From the NCBI GenBank assembly GCA_963797835.1, contig CAWCRN010000030.1:62001-126000 (forward strand): a DNA stretch of 64,000 nt, given 5' to 3'. The notes under the pieces were generated by a model that saw only the letters and a program-made list of their open reading frames with translations, searched no databases and was not told where the DNA came from. Position 1 is the first letter of the stretch; each line of letters starts with the position of its first letter. Positions 1 to 8,999 of this stretch are shown one piece after another. Position numbers and translations under genes: made by a program. Source of the stretch: JBDTSW01 sp963797835. GTDB lineage: Bacteria > Actinomycetota > Thermoleophilia > Solirubrobacterales > 70-9.

Positions 1-1233
1 TCCCTGAGACGTGAGGGTCCCATACTGGAGCGAGTCCGTTCCGAGTTCCTCGTTCGTCAGGACGCTGTTCTCCAGGTGCTCGGGCACGACTCCCTTCTGC
101 ACCAGGGTGCCCGGGTCGATCTCGTTCAGCGGCGGCTGATACCCGTTGAAGTCGACGAAGTTCTCATAGGCGACGCCGTTGTCGAGCAGGTAGTTGAGGA
201 AGAGATGCGAGAGCACCGGCTTCTCCGTCGTCGAGCAGATCGCGAAGCAGTCGTTCTGGACAGGCACCTTTCCGTGCGGCGCTTTCCAATATGCAAGCGC
301 CGAGGCCGGGGTGTCCTTCGGGAGGTAGTAGATGTAGCCCGCGATCATGTCCCCCGACCACGCCTGGTGGAGCCAACTCGACCCCTCCGGGACCGTCTGG
401 TACTGGAGGTCGTCCACCTTGACGTTGCAGATGTCGTAGAGCTCCTGGAGATCGGACACTGCCTGGTCCACGAGCTCGGGATCCTCGGTGTTGATGTCCG
501 TGATCCCCTTGCGCAGGAGCGCCATGCCGATCGTCTCCCGGTTCTCGGAGAGGAGCCCCACCTTACCCTTGTACGCCTCGGACTCCCAGAAGATGTCCCA
601 CGGCTGGTCCATGCCAGCGATGTCCTCCGTGATCTTGTCCGTCCGCCATGCGATGCCGGTGGCGTAGCAGGTGTAGGGAACGGTGTAGCGTGACTCGCCG
701 TCGTAGAACGGGTCGACGAGCTGCGGCCAGATGTTCTTCTGGAGGTTCGGGATGTAGTCGAGGTTGAGCGGCTTGATCAGCTCGCCGGCGACGCCGATAT
801 CGAGCGTGTCCGGCGTGATCTCCATCACGTCGGGCGTGACCCCTCCGGAGGCAAGCCGCTGGAGTCCGGAGTTGATGTTGTCGAACGGCGTGACCTGGAC
901 TTCGACGCCGTACTTGTCCCCGAACTCCGCGAGGAGCTTCTTGTAGAAGTAGGCGGGATAGTTGAAGACGGTGAACGTGCCGCCTGTCTCCGGCTCGAGC
1001 CCCGACTCGATGGGATCCTCCCAACGCGGCAGGGTCACGCGCTTGTCGGGCCTCGCGAGTGGCAGGCCTCCCGGCCCGGCGAGCTCGTCGCCGTTGTCGG
1101 TGCTGTCCGTCGTGTTGCCGCAGGCGGCGAGCAGGCCGCCAGCACCGTAGAAGGCCCCGGCGGCACCTGCGCTTCGTAGCAGGAAACTACGCCTGCTCAG
1201 GGAGTTCGGCCGTTCCTTCGGGTGGTGCGTCAT
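1..1233 (-). CDS. Spermidine/putrescine-type ABC transporter substrate-binding lipoprotein (partial, 3' end outside window)
   Basis: Translating the reverse strand from ATG at 1233 gives an uninterrupted 411-codon reading frame to the window edge. The N-terminus has a twin-arginine-like SRRSFLLRS followed by a hydrophobic stretch and a lipobox ending LLAAC, so it is probably exported and lipid-anchored. The mature part (FTVFNYPAYFYKKLLAEFGDKYGV, shown here only in part: GTFTVFNYPAYF) and DVMEITPDTLDI resemble PotD/PotF family 1 solute-binding proteins, which bind polyamines or other organic cations. An AAAGGA ribosome site lies 7 bases before the ATG. The ATG overlaps the stop of the upstream TetR gene by ATGA, so the two are co-translated. 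Permease genes, if any, lie beyond the edge. Substrate is inferred from family only. Confidence 0.8.
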   Translation of the reverse strand, partial: MTHHPKERPNSLSRRSFLLRSAGAAGAFYGAGGLLAACGNTTDSTDNGDELAGPGGLPLARPDKRVTLPRWEDPIESGLEPETGGTFTVFNYPAYFYKKLLAEFGDKYGVEVQVTPFDNINSGLQRLASGGVTPDVMEITPDTLDIGVAGELIKPLNLDYIPNLQKNIWPQLVDPFYDGESRYTVPYTCYATGIAWRTDKITEDIAGMDQPWDIFWESEAYKGKVGLLSENRETIGMALLRKGITDINTEDPELVDQAVSDLQELYDICNVKVDDLQYQTVPEGSSWLHQAWSGDMIAGYIYYLPKDTPASALAYWKAPHGKVPVQNDCFAICSTTEKPVLSHLFLNYLLDNGVAYENFVDFNGYQPPLNEIDPGTLVQKGVVPEHLENSVLTNEELGTDSLQYGTLTSQG

Positions 1234-1928
1234 TCGAGTCCTTTCGTGAGTTCGGTATCCGCGAGGCGGGGAACGGCCTCACGGACGGCGTATTTTGTTC
1301 CCCCCGATCCATCCCCCGCCGCGGTCTCGTAGGCCGCCGCCCCCAACTCACAGTCGAGGAGCGATTCGGCCATCTCGAGCGCACAGCGAAGCATTCGCTT
1401 GCGAGATACATCGGGGTCGTGCAGCGTGGCCTGGACGGCGAGCCCGTCGAGGAGCGAGCCGAGCAGCAGAGCCACCTCGTCGGCATCGGCGTCACCGAAC
1501 TCACCGGCCCCCTGCCCGGCACGGATCACGGCCGCGATCTCCTCGCGGAAGCGGTTGTCCAGTCGCTGACGAGCTTGTCGCGACGCGGGATCACGAAGTG
1601 CGCGGACCCAAAGCTCGATCCACAGCGTCCAGTCGTACTCCTCGGCTGAAGCCTCGATCATGAACCGCAACTGGTCGCGCGGGCGCTCCAACAGGTGAAT
1701 GCGCTCGCGCATCTCGACGTAGAAGCGCTCCTCGTCGACCGTCAGCGCCTCGGCGAGCAACTCGTCCTTCGAACGAAACCAATAGAGCACCGCCGGTGGG
1801 CTGGTGCCCGCTCGTTCGGCGACGTCCGCGATCCGCGTCGACGCAAGGCCGCGTTCGACGATCACGTCTGCTGCGGCCCTGAGCAGCTGCGGCCTACGGA
1901 TATGGTCGATATGCCGACCCGGGCTCAC
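1230..1928 (-). CDS. TetR family transcriptional regulator
   Basis: A 232-residue protein with an N-terminal TetR helix-turn-helix (LLRAAADVIVERGLASTRIA, then DVAERAGTSPPAVLYWFRSK) and a C-terminal ligand-binding half with EYDWTLWIELWVRALRD, a pattern typical of the BetI-like/TetR_C_6 type. The GTG at 1928 is preferred because a GGAGAG site sits just upstream and the HTH then begins about 10 residues in; the frame is open further upstream to 2084 but without TetR homology. The stop overlaps the start of the binding-protein gene (ATGA), so it probably senses something linked to that transporter. A 20-bp inverted repeat at 1959-1978 is a candidate operator. Confidence 0.85.
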   Translation of the reverse strand: MSPGRHIDHIRRPQLLRAAADVIVERGLASTRIADVAERAGTSPPAVLYWFRSKDELLAEALTVDEERFYVEMRERIHLLERPRDQLRFMIEASAEEYDWTLWIELWVRALRDPASRQARQRLDNRFREEIAAVIRAGQGAGEFGDADADEVALLLGSLLDGLAVQATLHDPDVSRKRMLRCALEMAESLLDCELGAAAYETAAGDGSGGTKYAVREAVPRLADTELTKGLE

Positions 1929-1958
1929 ACCGGTCTCTCCTCGCCCGAACGCTGAATG

Positions 1959-1978
1959 GCGGTTCAAACTATCACCGC
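1959..1978. promoter_or_regulatory. Possible TetR operator (inverted repeat)
   Basis: GCGGT and ACCGC arms are separated by 10 bases, 31 bases upstream of the GTG start of the TetR gene. Position and size suit a TetR dimer site, but five-base arms can arise by chance. Confidence 0.25.
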
Positions 1979-2110
1979 TCGGGCTGAGATGCGAGCAAGC
2001 CGGACGCCACACCAGCTCGCGGGCAAGCACGAGGGCGCGCGCTCGATCGAGCTCCATCGCCGGGTCGTGGATCAGCATCCGCACCGGTCCCGTCGAGCAG
2101 CGCCATCGCC

Positions 2111-2566
2111 GTGTCGGCGACGGTCTCGACGGTACCGCTTTGGTACCCCGAGATCCCGTCGGGACTCTCCACGCTGTGGGGGGAAAGCATCCACAAGGAC
2201 TACCGCGGCGAGTGGGATTTCCGGCTCGACTGGAAGCCGATCGAAGCGCCCCCGGTGAAAGCGGGCCTCGTCCGCGCGATCACGACGGGGCAGGCAAAGC
2301 TGCAGAAGGGGCTTCAGATCGAAGTTCCAGTGCTCGTTATGTTCTCGACCGAATCGAGCTGGCCGAAGCAGTGGAGCGACGTCCTGTATCGAACCGACTC
2401 GGTGCTCGACGTCGCGGACATCGACCGCTACTCGGACGGCATCGGCAGCGACGTCACCAAGGTCAGGATCGCGGACGGCGTCCACGACCTGGTTCTCTCC
2501 GCCAAGCCGGTGCGGGAGAACGTCTATCGGGAGCTGTTCGACTGGATTCGCGCGAGAGGCTTCTGA
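2111..2566 (+). pseudogene. Alpha/beta hydrolase, C-terminal fragment
   Basis: The frame encodes only the second half of a serine-hydrolase-like protein: a GESIHKDYRGEWDFRLDWKP segment, the VPVLVMFSTESSWPKQWSD strand/loop and a C-terminal GVHDLVLSAKPVRENVY that carries the expected catalytic histidine. The N-terminal half with the oxyanion region and GxSxG nucleophile is absent; the reading frame has only a GTG at 2111 and no convincing ribosome site. The homologous part starts right after the 17-mer repeat at 2131. I read it as a gene truncated from its 5' side. The rest of the gene is not elsewhere in the window. Confidence 0.6.
2131..2147. repeat. GGTACC-GCTTT-GGTACC 17-mer, copy A
   Basis: The exact 17-mer GGTACCGCTTTGGTACC also occurs at 10722-10738 and 18588-18604. 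In those two places it opens a block of about 105 bp that leads into a tRNA-Pro(GGG) fragment; here it stands alone at the 5' edge of a truncated hydrolase gene. Confidence 0.8.
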
Positions 2567-2858
2567 GCCGGCCACGGCTTCAGATCCAATGACGTGAGCT
2601 CACCCGACTGCGGTTTGAAGCCGGTGCCAATCGCCGGCCCGGACCACGATTTCTAGGGCTCCGCGCGGGACTCGCCAAAGCCTAGAATGGCCGCGCGTTG
2701 CCAGCGACGTTGGGTCGAGAGGCGCCCAGCGCTTCGGTGACCCGGTCCGCGTCGCGCCGCGCGACTCGCGCAGCTCCGGGAGCGTAATCGACGTTGTTGC
2801 TGATCCAAGACCCCCGGGTGTACGCTCGCGCCCAAGTCCCCTAAACACGGAGGTCCGC

Positions 2859-3755
2859 ATGACGACCACCAGCCCGCTCCCTGACGTCGGGATCGAACTT
2901 CGGGAGGGCTATGCCGAGCTCGACGATCAGAGCTTGCATTACGTCGAGGCCGGTGAGGGGCCGCTGGTCGTTCTGCTGCACGGCTTCCCTGAGTTCTGGT
3001 TCGGTTGGCGGCTGCAGATCGAGCCGCTCGTGGCGGCCGGTTTTCGGGTGGTCGCGCCCGACACGCGTGGCTACAACCTGTCATCGAAGCCAGAGGACTT
3101 CGAGGCCTACGCCGTCGACCTGCTCGCCGCCGACATCCGCGGACTCATCGAAGAACTCGGTGCCGATTCCGCGCTGATAGTCGGTCACGACTGGGGCGGT
3201 TCCATCGCCTGGACCACCGCGATGAACCACCCCGAGGTGGTCGAGCGACTCGCCATCCTCAATGCGGCCCATCCGCGGCGGCTCTCGGAGGGACTCCACA
3301 ACCCGAACCAGCTCAGGAAGTCCTGGTACTTCTTCTTCTTTGCAACACCGGGACTGCCCGAGCACGTGGTGCACGCCAGAAACTGGCATTTCTTCCGACA
3401 CTTCCTGAGTGACGCGAACCCGCCTTACACGCCGGAGGAAATCGAACACTACGTCGAGGCGTGGTCGCAGCCAGGGGCAGCAGCCGCGATGATCAACTAC
3501 TACCGCGCCTCGGTAAGGCAGTCCCAGAAGGAGGCCGCAGCAAAGTTGCGCCCGATTTCGGCGCCGACGCTGGTCATCTGGGGAGAGCGCGATTCCTACC
3601 TCGGCTCCGACCTCGCCGAGCCGCACGGCGACGACGTGCCCAACCTCGACCGCGTGGAGCGCCTGGCCGACGCGTCGCATTGGGTGCACCACGACGAGGC
3701 TGATCGCGTCAACCAATTGCTCATCGACTTCTTTGCCGCCAAGGCCGCGGCATAG
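2859..3755 (+). CDS. Epoxide hydrolase-type alpha/beta hydrolase
   Basis: A 298-residue alpha/beta hydrolase, the usual length for soluble epoxide hydrolases. Visible landmarks are HGFPEFWFGWR (oxyanion region, residues 41-51), the nucleophile elbow GHDWGGS with Asp111 in place of serine, an acidic residue in WGERDSYL near the C-terminus and the catalytic His near residue 274 in ASHWVHHDE. Aspartate as nucleophile is the mark of epoxide hydrolases and haloalkane dehalogenases; HGFPE and a cap tyrosine pair (NYYR) favour epoxide hydrolase. Start ATG has a GGAGG site 7 bases upstream. It probably opens epoxides to diols in the cytoplasm; the substrate cannot be told. It stands alone between two relics. 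Confidence 0.85.
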   Translation: MTTTSPLPDVGIELREGYAELDDQSLHYVEAGEGPLVVLLHGFPEFWFGWRLQIEPLVAAGFRVVAPDTRGYNLSSKPEDFEAYAVDLLAADIRGLIEELGADSALIVGHDWGGSIAWTTAMNHPEVVERLAILNAAHPRRLSEGLHNPNQLRKSWYFFFFATPGLPEHVVHARNWHFFRHFLSDANPPYTPEEIEHYVEAWSQPGAAAAMINYYRASVRQSQKEAAAKLRPISAPTLVIWGERDSYLGSDLAEPHGDDVPNLDRVERLADASHWVHHDEADRVNQLLIDFFAAKAAA

Positions 3756-3766
3756 GCGCTTTAGAC

Positions 3767-4018
3767 TTAGAGGCTGAGCCAGCGTCGGACGAGCAGGGGA
3801 AGTCCGCGGGCATCTGGCGGAGAGTGCCGCCTTCGCGTGGCAGCAATCAAGCGGCTCAGCCGTCTCCCGAGCGCCTCGTAGCCTCGTCGTCCCAGAGCGA
3901 CGGCAGATTGCGGGGGACCATGGATCAGGCCGAGCACGTAGACGCTCTCCTCGCCAACCTCGTAGATGAGTTCGGTAGCTCCCCGCGACCATGGGCCCCA
4001 GGGCCAATTTGTGCGCAA
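3767..4018 (-). pseudogene. ParE/RelE-like toxin remnant, frameshifted
   Basis: One frame reads ELIYEVGEESVYVLGLIHGP and the neighbouring frame supplies ALGPMVAGSYR immediately before it. Joined at about 3970 these give VAGSYR-LIYEVxEESVYVLGLIHGP, the C-terminal beta-strand pattern of ParE/RelE toxins. The N-terminal half is missing because the DNA beyond about 4020 is occupied by a hydrolase relic on the other strand, and the frame runs on past the usual toxin end. No antitoxin partner is visible. A dead toxin fragment is the most economical reading; confidence is limited because the match is short. Confidence 0.4.
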
Positions 4019-4059
4019 GGCCGTCGCGCTCCGACTGACTTCATCGACGCATAGATTCG

Positions 4060-4158
4060 GATCTACCCCGACGCAGCGCAGGCTTCCTGTTCCAGTACCC
4101 GACCGAGGTCGCGGCCGAAGTCAACGCGTTCCTTGTGGCTGATGGCGGTTCACACTAG
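4060..4158 (+). pseudogene. Alpha/beta hydrolase C-terminal tail remnant
   Basis: Reading from 4061 gives IYPDAA, then a two-base CA at 4079-4080 where the catalytic histidine codon should be, then GFLFQYPTEVAAEVNAFLVAD to a stop at 4156. The consensus tail in this hydrolase group is IYPDAxHGFLFQ, so one base has been lost in the histidine codon. Nothing upstream on this strand continues the protein. It is a short dead remnant, different in sequence from the fragment at 2.1 kb. Confidence 0.55.
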
Positions 4159-4368
4159 GCGGCCGGTTCAGGGCTAGCGTCGTAGCAGCTCCCGGAAACG
4201 CCTGCGCAATTCCCCTGGAGGAGTAGGGTATTTCTCGGAAACGTTGCCGGACGGGCTGACGAGCCGATCCCGACGCGCCATCCCGTTCGCTACCGGTCCA
4301 GAAGCCAACGAGGACGCTCCCCGTTGGGAAATCAGAGGGGGCACGGCCCCTGATCAAGGAGCGGCTTC

Positions 4369-7150
4369 ATGGGGGCGGATCACCCGATCGAAACGCGACC
4401 ACGATCACCGAGCTTGCGGGGGCGGGCCGCCGAGTGCAGGCAACTCGATGGGTTGGTGGCGGCGCTCCGCCGGGGCGAGAGCCGATCACTGGTGCTGCGC
4501 GGCGAGGCGGGAATCGGTAAGACGGCACTGCTTGGGTACCTGGTGGACTCCGCCACCGATTCGACGGTTGTGCGCGCGGGCGGGGTGGAGCCGGAGATGG
4601 AGCTGGCCTTCGCGACCGTCCATCAGCTCTGCGGTCCACTGCTCGATCGGCTCGAGGCGCTTCCCGCTCCCCAGCGCGAGGCGCTTGAGACCGTGTTCGG
4701 GCAGCGCGCAGGTGACCCCCCGGACCGGTTCCTCGTCGGATTGGCGGTCCTCACCCTGTTCTCCGATGCGGCGGAGGAGCGCCCGCTCCTGTGTCTCGTC
4801 GATGACGCGCAATGGGTGGACCAGGCGTCGGCGTTAACGCTCGCGTTCGTGGCCCGGCGCCTGCTGGCAGAACCCGTCGCGATCGTGTTCGCGGCGCGTG
4901 AGCCGGGACAGGAGCTGTCGCACCTGTCGCAGCTTGAGGTCCAGGGCCTGCGCAACGGCGATGCCCGCGCGCTGCTCGCATCGGAGGTCCCGTCGATGCT
5001 CGATGAGCCGGTGCGTGACCGGATCATCGCCGAGACGCGCGGCAATCCGCTTGCCTTGATCGACCTGCCCAGAGGGATGACGCCGACGCAGCTGGCCGGT
5101 GGGTTCGGGATGCCGGAGGCACCTGCGCTCTCCGGTCGAATCGAGGAGAGTTATGTCCGGCGGCTCGAGGCGCTGCCCGAAGACGCACGGCGTCAGCTGC
5201 TGGTGGCGGCGGCCGAACCGATCGGGGATCCGCTGCTCCTGCTGCGCGCGTCCGAGCGACTCGGGATCGCGGTTTCGGCGGTCGATGCGGCCGACGGGCT
5301 GCTCGAACTCGGAGAGCGTGTGACGTTCCGTCATCCGCTGGTGCGCTCGGCGGTCTACCGGTCGGCCGACGCCTCGGAGCGCCGGGCCGTCCATTTGGCG
5401 TTGGCCGAGGCGACGAATCGAGACGCCGACCCCGATCGTCGTGCGTGGCATCTGGCTTCAGCGGCGGCCGGTCCGGACGAGGAGGTTGCGCTGGAGCTGG
5501 AGCGTTCAGCGGGCCGGGCGCAGGCGCGCGGCGGCCTGGCTGCCGCGGCGGCGTTTCTGCAGCGTGCGGTGGCGCTCACCGGCGATCCGGCGTGCCGAGC
5601 CGACAGAGCGCTCGCCGCCGCCGAGGCAAGCCTGGGAGTGGGGGCCTTCGATGCGGCGCGCGCGCTGCTCGCGTCGGCGGAGGCCGGGCCGCTCGACGAC
5701 CTCCAGCACGCCCGCCTCGAGCTGCTGCGCGCCGAGGCCGCCTACTCCGAGAGCCGTGGTAGCGAGGCTCCGGCTCTGCTCCTTCGCGCCGCCAAGGCAC
5801 TGGAGCCTCTCGATCTGCGCCTCGCACGTGAGACGTATCTCGACGCGTGGAGCTCGGCACTGTTCGCCGGGGGGCTGGCCAGGATCACGAGCCTGCACGA
5901 CGTCTCGCGCGAGGCGGGGGACGCTCCGCGGCCCGGCGGTCGAGCCCCGACCGTCCGATCTGCTGCTCGACGGCTTTGCGCTTGCGTTCACCGACGGCCG
6001 CTCTTCGGCCGCGCCCATGCTGGCCGGGGCGGCGACCGCCTTTGCGGGGGACGACGTCTCGGTCGAGGAGGTGCTCCGCTGGGGGTGGTTGGCGACCGCC
6101 GCGGCGGTGATGGTCTGGGATTACGAGACCTGCGTTGCGGTGGCGAGCCGCGGCGCGCAGCTCGCCCGCGACTCGGGTGCGCTGACCGTGCTCGCGGTCA
6201 GCGTCAACGTGCTCGGCCAGGCCGTCGCGCTGGGCGGAGACTTTCGCAGCGTGGCGATGCTGGTCGCCGAGGCCGACGGCGTGATTGAGGCTACGGGCAC
6301 CCACGTCGCGCCCTACGGCGCGCTCGTGCTCGCCGGCCTTCAGGGACGCGAGGCCGAGGCCTCCAGGCTGATCGACGCCACCATCAAGGCTGCCACCGCC
6401 GGAGGCCAGGGGACCGCGGTCCAATACGCGCACTGGGCGAACGCGCTACTTCTCAACGGCCTCGGCCGGTATCGGGAGGCTCTGACGGCCGCCAAGGAGG
6501 CGAGCGACGACACCCCGGAGCTGTTCGTTTCTGCCTGGGCGGCCTCGGAGATGACCGAGGCAGCGACCAGGGCCGGCGACAGGGAACTCGCGGACTCCGC
6601 GCTGGAGCGGATACTTGCGGCGACCGCGGTGGCCGACGACGACTGGGCGCTCGGGATCCGGGCACGCTCACGCGCGCTGCTGAGCGAAGGCGAGGACGCC
6701 GACCGCCTGTATCGGGAGGCGATCGAGCGCCTGGGCCGGACGCGGCTGCGGCCGGAGCTCGCCCGGGCGCACCTGCTCTACGGCGAGTGGTTACGGCGCG
6801 AGAATCGTCGCGTCGACGCCCGTGCCCAGCTTCGAGCCGCCCACGAGCAGTGCCTCGCGATCGGCATGGAGGCGTTCGCCGAGCGCGCTCGTGGCGAGCT
6901 GCTCGCGACCGGCGAGAAGGTGCGCATGCGGACGGTCGAGACGCGCGACGAGCTGACTCCGCAGGAGCGCCAGATCGCGGGGCTCGCGCGCGACGGGCTC
7001 TCGAATCCGGAGATCGGCGCTCGGCTGTTCCTCAGCCCGCGCACCGTGGAGTGGCATCTGCACAAAGTGTTCGCGAAGCTCGAAATCCGCTCCCGCCGCG
7101 ACCTTGTCAACGCGCTGCCCGGCTCGGACTCCGAGCTGGTCCCCTCCTGA
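4369..7150 (+). CDS. LuxR family regulator of the large ATPase (LAL) type, split by one frameshift
   Basis: Together the two frames make about 927 residues, the normal LAL length. The N-terminal AAA part has Walker A GEAGIGKT (45-52) and Walker B-like LLCLVDDAQW; a long helical/TPR-like middle follows; the C-terminus is a LuxR HTH (LTPQERQIAGLARDGLSNPE ... SPRTVEWHLHKVFAKLEI). The protein runs in one frame from 4369 to about 5935 and in the next frame from there to 7150; the switch lies in a CG-rich run around 5925-5945, where family members read on into PSDLLLDGFALAF. One extra base explains it. Both halves are otherwise intact, so this may be an assembly error or a recent mutation. LAL proteins usually act as ATP-dependent activators; the effector is unknown. 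Confidence 0.8.
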
Positions 7151-7152
7151 CC

Positions 7153-8043
7153 TCAGGGGTCGGGGACGGCCTCGACGACGCGCCGACCGAGAGACCGTTC
7201 GAGGTCGCTGTCGGTGTTGAGCCCAAGCGCCTGCAGCCGAGCGAACCGCGCCTGCTGCTCCGGGCGCCCGAGCATTTCGAAGAAATCGGACAGGGCGGGC
7301 GGGAACTCGTTGTCCTCGGGCAGCGTCACGTGGTCGACGTAGGACTTCGTGCGCGCGATCGCGTCGTGATCGAAGCCCGCGAGTCGGGCGGCGATCGCGT
7401 CGACCTCGTCGTCGAGTTGGCCATCGGCGATTGCGCGGTTGACGTATCCGTACAGCTCGGCCCGGAGTCCGTCGAGATCGTCGGCGACGAGGAGGATCTC
7501 GAGCGCCCGGCCACGGCCAACCAAGCGGGAGAGCCTGGCCATCGGACCGCCGCCGGGGACTACACCCGTACCAACCTCGAACTGGCCCAGCAGCGTGTTC
7601 TCCCGCGAGGCGAACCGCAGATCGCATGCGAGCGCGAACTCGCTGCCCGCGCCCCGGCAGCGGCCCCGGATCGAGGCGATGCTGACCGCCGGCGCGCGCG
7701 ACAGCCGGACGAGGAGATCGAGCCACGCATGCATTCCGGTCGGGCCCACTCCGAGCGCCGCCGTCCTGCCAGGATCGTTCTCCACGTCGTAGTGCGCAAG
7801 GTAGAACTCGGGATTGGCGCTGTCGAAGACGACAACGTTGAGGTCCGCATCCGCCTCGATCAGGTCGACGAGCTCGGCGAGCTCCGCGACGGTCGTTGCG
7901 GTGATCGTGTTGATCGGAGGATGGTCGAATGTCACCCGGCAGTACGCGGGGCTATGGCGGTCGACGCTCAGATGCGTCCAGGGCCGAGACCACGCGTCCG
8001 AACCGAGGCCGTTGTTGGCCGGGCTGCCGTCAGCGATGGTCAT
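7153..8043 (-). CDS. Enoyl-CoA hydratase/isomerase (crotonase) family protein
   Basis: A 296-residue crotonase-fold protein. The oxyanion-hole motifs are visible: FDSANPEFYLAHYDV in the first half and IRGRCRGAGSEFALACDLRF followed by GQFEVGTGVVPGGG in the second. The C-terminal helices are longer than in the shortest crotonases. It should act on acyl-CoA thioesters in the cytoplasm, but the exact reaction (hydratase, isomerase, lyase) cannot be read from the sequence. It is the last gene of a three-gene set on this strand (VOC protein, 67-residue protein, this gene); its start overlaps the preceding stop by four bases. Its 3' end meets the convergent LuxR gene with two bases between. Confidence 0.85.
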   Translation of the reverse strand: MTIADGSPANNGLGSDAWSRPWTHLSVDRHSPAYCRVTFDHPPINTITATTVAELAELVDLIEADADLNVVVFDSANPEFYLAHYDVENDPGRTAALGVGPTGMHAWLDLLVRLSRAPAVSIASIRGRCRGAGSEFALACDLRFASRENTLLGQFEVGTGVVPGGGPMARLSRLVGRGRALEILLVADDLDGLRAELYGYVNRAIADGQLDDEVDAIAARLAGFDHDAIARTKSYVDHVTLPEDNEFPPALSDFFEMLGRPEQQARFARLQALGLNTDSDLERSLGRRVVEAVPDP

Positions 8044-8243
8044 CGCGACGCCACGACTCCCTTGACCTCCGCCATGTACCGGTCCGCGGCTGCGGTGGCC
8101 TGTTCCGATCCGCTACCGCCCTGGCGGGCGTCCATGTATGCCGCGTACCAGTCCCACCAGTCGTGCGGGGGGGAGGCCTTCTCGAACGCGTCGTGATGCT
8201 CCGCCGTTTCGCGCATGAGGTCTGCGAGCTCCGCAACCTCCAC
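8040..8243 (-). CDS. Small tryptophan/tyrosine-rich protein in VOC operon
   Basis: A 67-residue protein beginning at GTG 8243 with a GGAGG site 7 bases upstream, inside the end of the VOC gene. The central segment HDWWDWYAAYMDARQGG is strikingly aromatic; the rest is helical and acidic (VEVAELADLMRETAEHHDAF). No signal peptide or membrane segment. The stop overlaps the crotonase start, and its own start is two bases after the VOC stop, so the three genes are translated as a unit. I recognise the pattern from actinobacterial genes that follow VOC proteins but know no experimentally assigned function. Confidence 0.7.
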   Translation of the reverse strand: MEVAELADLMRETAEHHDAFEKASPPHDWWDWYAAYMDARQGGSGSEQATAAADRYMAEVKGVVASR

Positions 8244-8244
8244 C

Positions 8245-8733
8245 TCAGTCCTCCCACACCCGGCCTGGGAGGCGGTCCGTGACCTCCTGCAGGATGTACC
8301 CGTTGCCATCCGGATCGCTGAATGTGGCGTAGCTGTTGTACGACGTGCGCTCCGGGTCCAGACCGGGCTCGAATCCGGACTCGCCGCGGTGGAAGAAGTC
8401 GCTGACCTCGACGCCGCGGCTGGTGAGGAACTCACGTGCCGCCTCAATGTCGGAGACGACCATTTCCAAGCGCTCGATGGAGCCCGGCTCGGCCTTGACG
8501 ATGCCCTTGCCGAACGCGATCGAGCAGCCGGAGTGGGGGGGCGTGAACTGGACCGCCCGGACGCTTTCGCCGAGCTCGAAGTCGGCGTCAAGCCGCCAAT
8601 CGAGGTTCTGGTAGAAGCTCTTGGCTCGATCGACGTCGGAAACCGGGATCGTCACGACCTCGAGCTTCATGTCGATCGTTCCGACCTCCTGCGCCTCGGG
8701 CGAGGCTTCAGCGCTCACGTCAGTGCTGCTCAT
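8245..8733 (-). CDS. VOC (glyoxalase/bleomycin-resistance) family protein
   Basis: A 162-residue protein with the single vicinal-oxygen-chelate core: KLEVVTIPVSDVDRAKSFY opens the first beta-alpha-beta unit, and SYATFSDPDGNGYILQEV is the closing strand with the metal-ligand glutamate region. ATG 8733 is chosen because GGAGG lies 7 bases upstream; longer versions of the frame upstream look non-coding. The first 25 residues are an acidic leader (STDVSAEAS...EVGT) that recurs in a separate short gene at 10.2 kb. VOC proteins include dioxygenases, isomerases and antibiotic-binding proteins; the reaction is not assignable. First gene of the crotonase operon. Confidence 0.85.
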   Translation of the reverse strand: MSSTDVSAEASPEAQEVGTIDMKLEVVTIPVSDVDRAKSFYQNLDWRLDADFELGESVRAVQFTPPHSGCSIAFGKGIVKAEPGSIERLEMVVSDIEAAREFLTSRGVEVSDFFHRGESGFEPGLDPERTSYNSYATFSDPDGNGYILQEVTDRLPGRVWED

Positions 8734-8999
8734 CTTGTCCTCCGTAGGTGGATTGCCGGCTCCAGCCTCGCGCTCGCGCGACTCCGTCGCGCCCGTGAGG
8801 TCCCTGGTCGATGCCCTGGTGGGCGTGGGACCAGGGGCGTGACCAGGGATCACACGGGCGCGACCCGGCACCGCGCGCGCGAGCCTGTCGCAACTACTGA
8901 CACACGGATGGGCAACAGCCACTACGACGCGATCTTCCTCGACACCCGTCGCGTGAACATGAACTGCCTGTCCTTTCCTTTCGACCGTTAGGAGCAGCG

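Larger units (their letters stand above)
3756..4368. other. Relic-bearing intergenic stretch
   Basis: Besides the toxin and hydrolase remnants listed separately, nothing coding is supported here. The last 200 bases hold the upstream region of the LuxR gene, which has an AAGGAG site 8 bases before its ATG. Confidence 0.6.
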
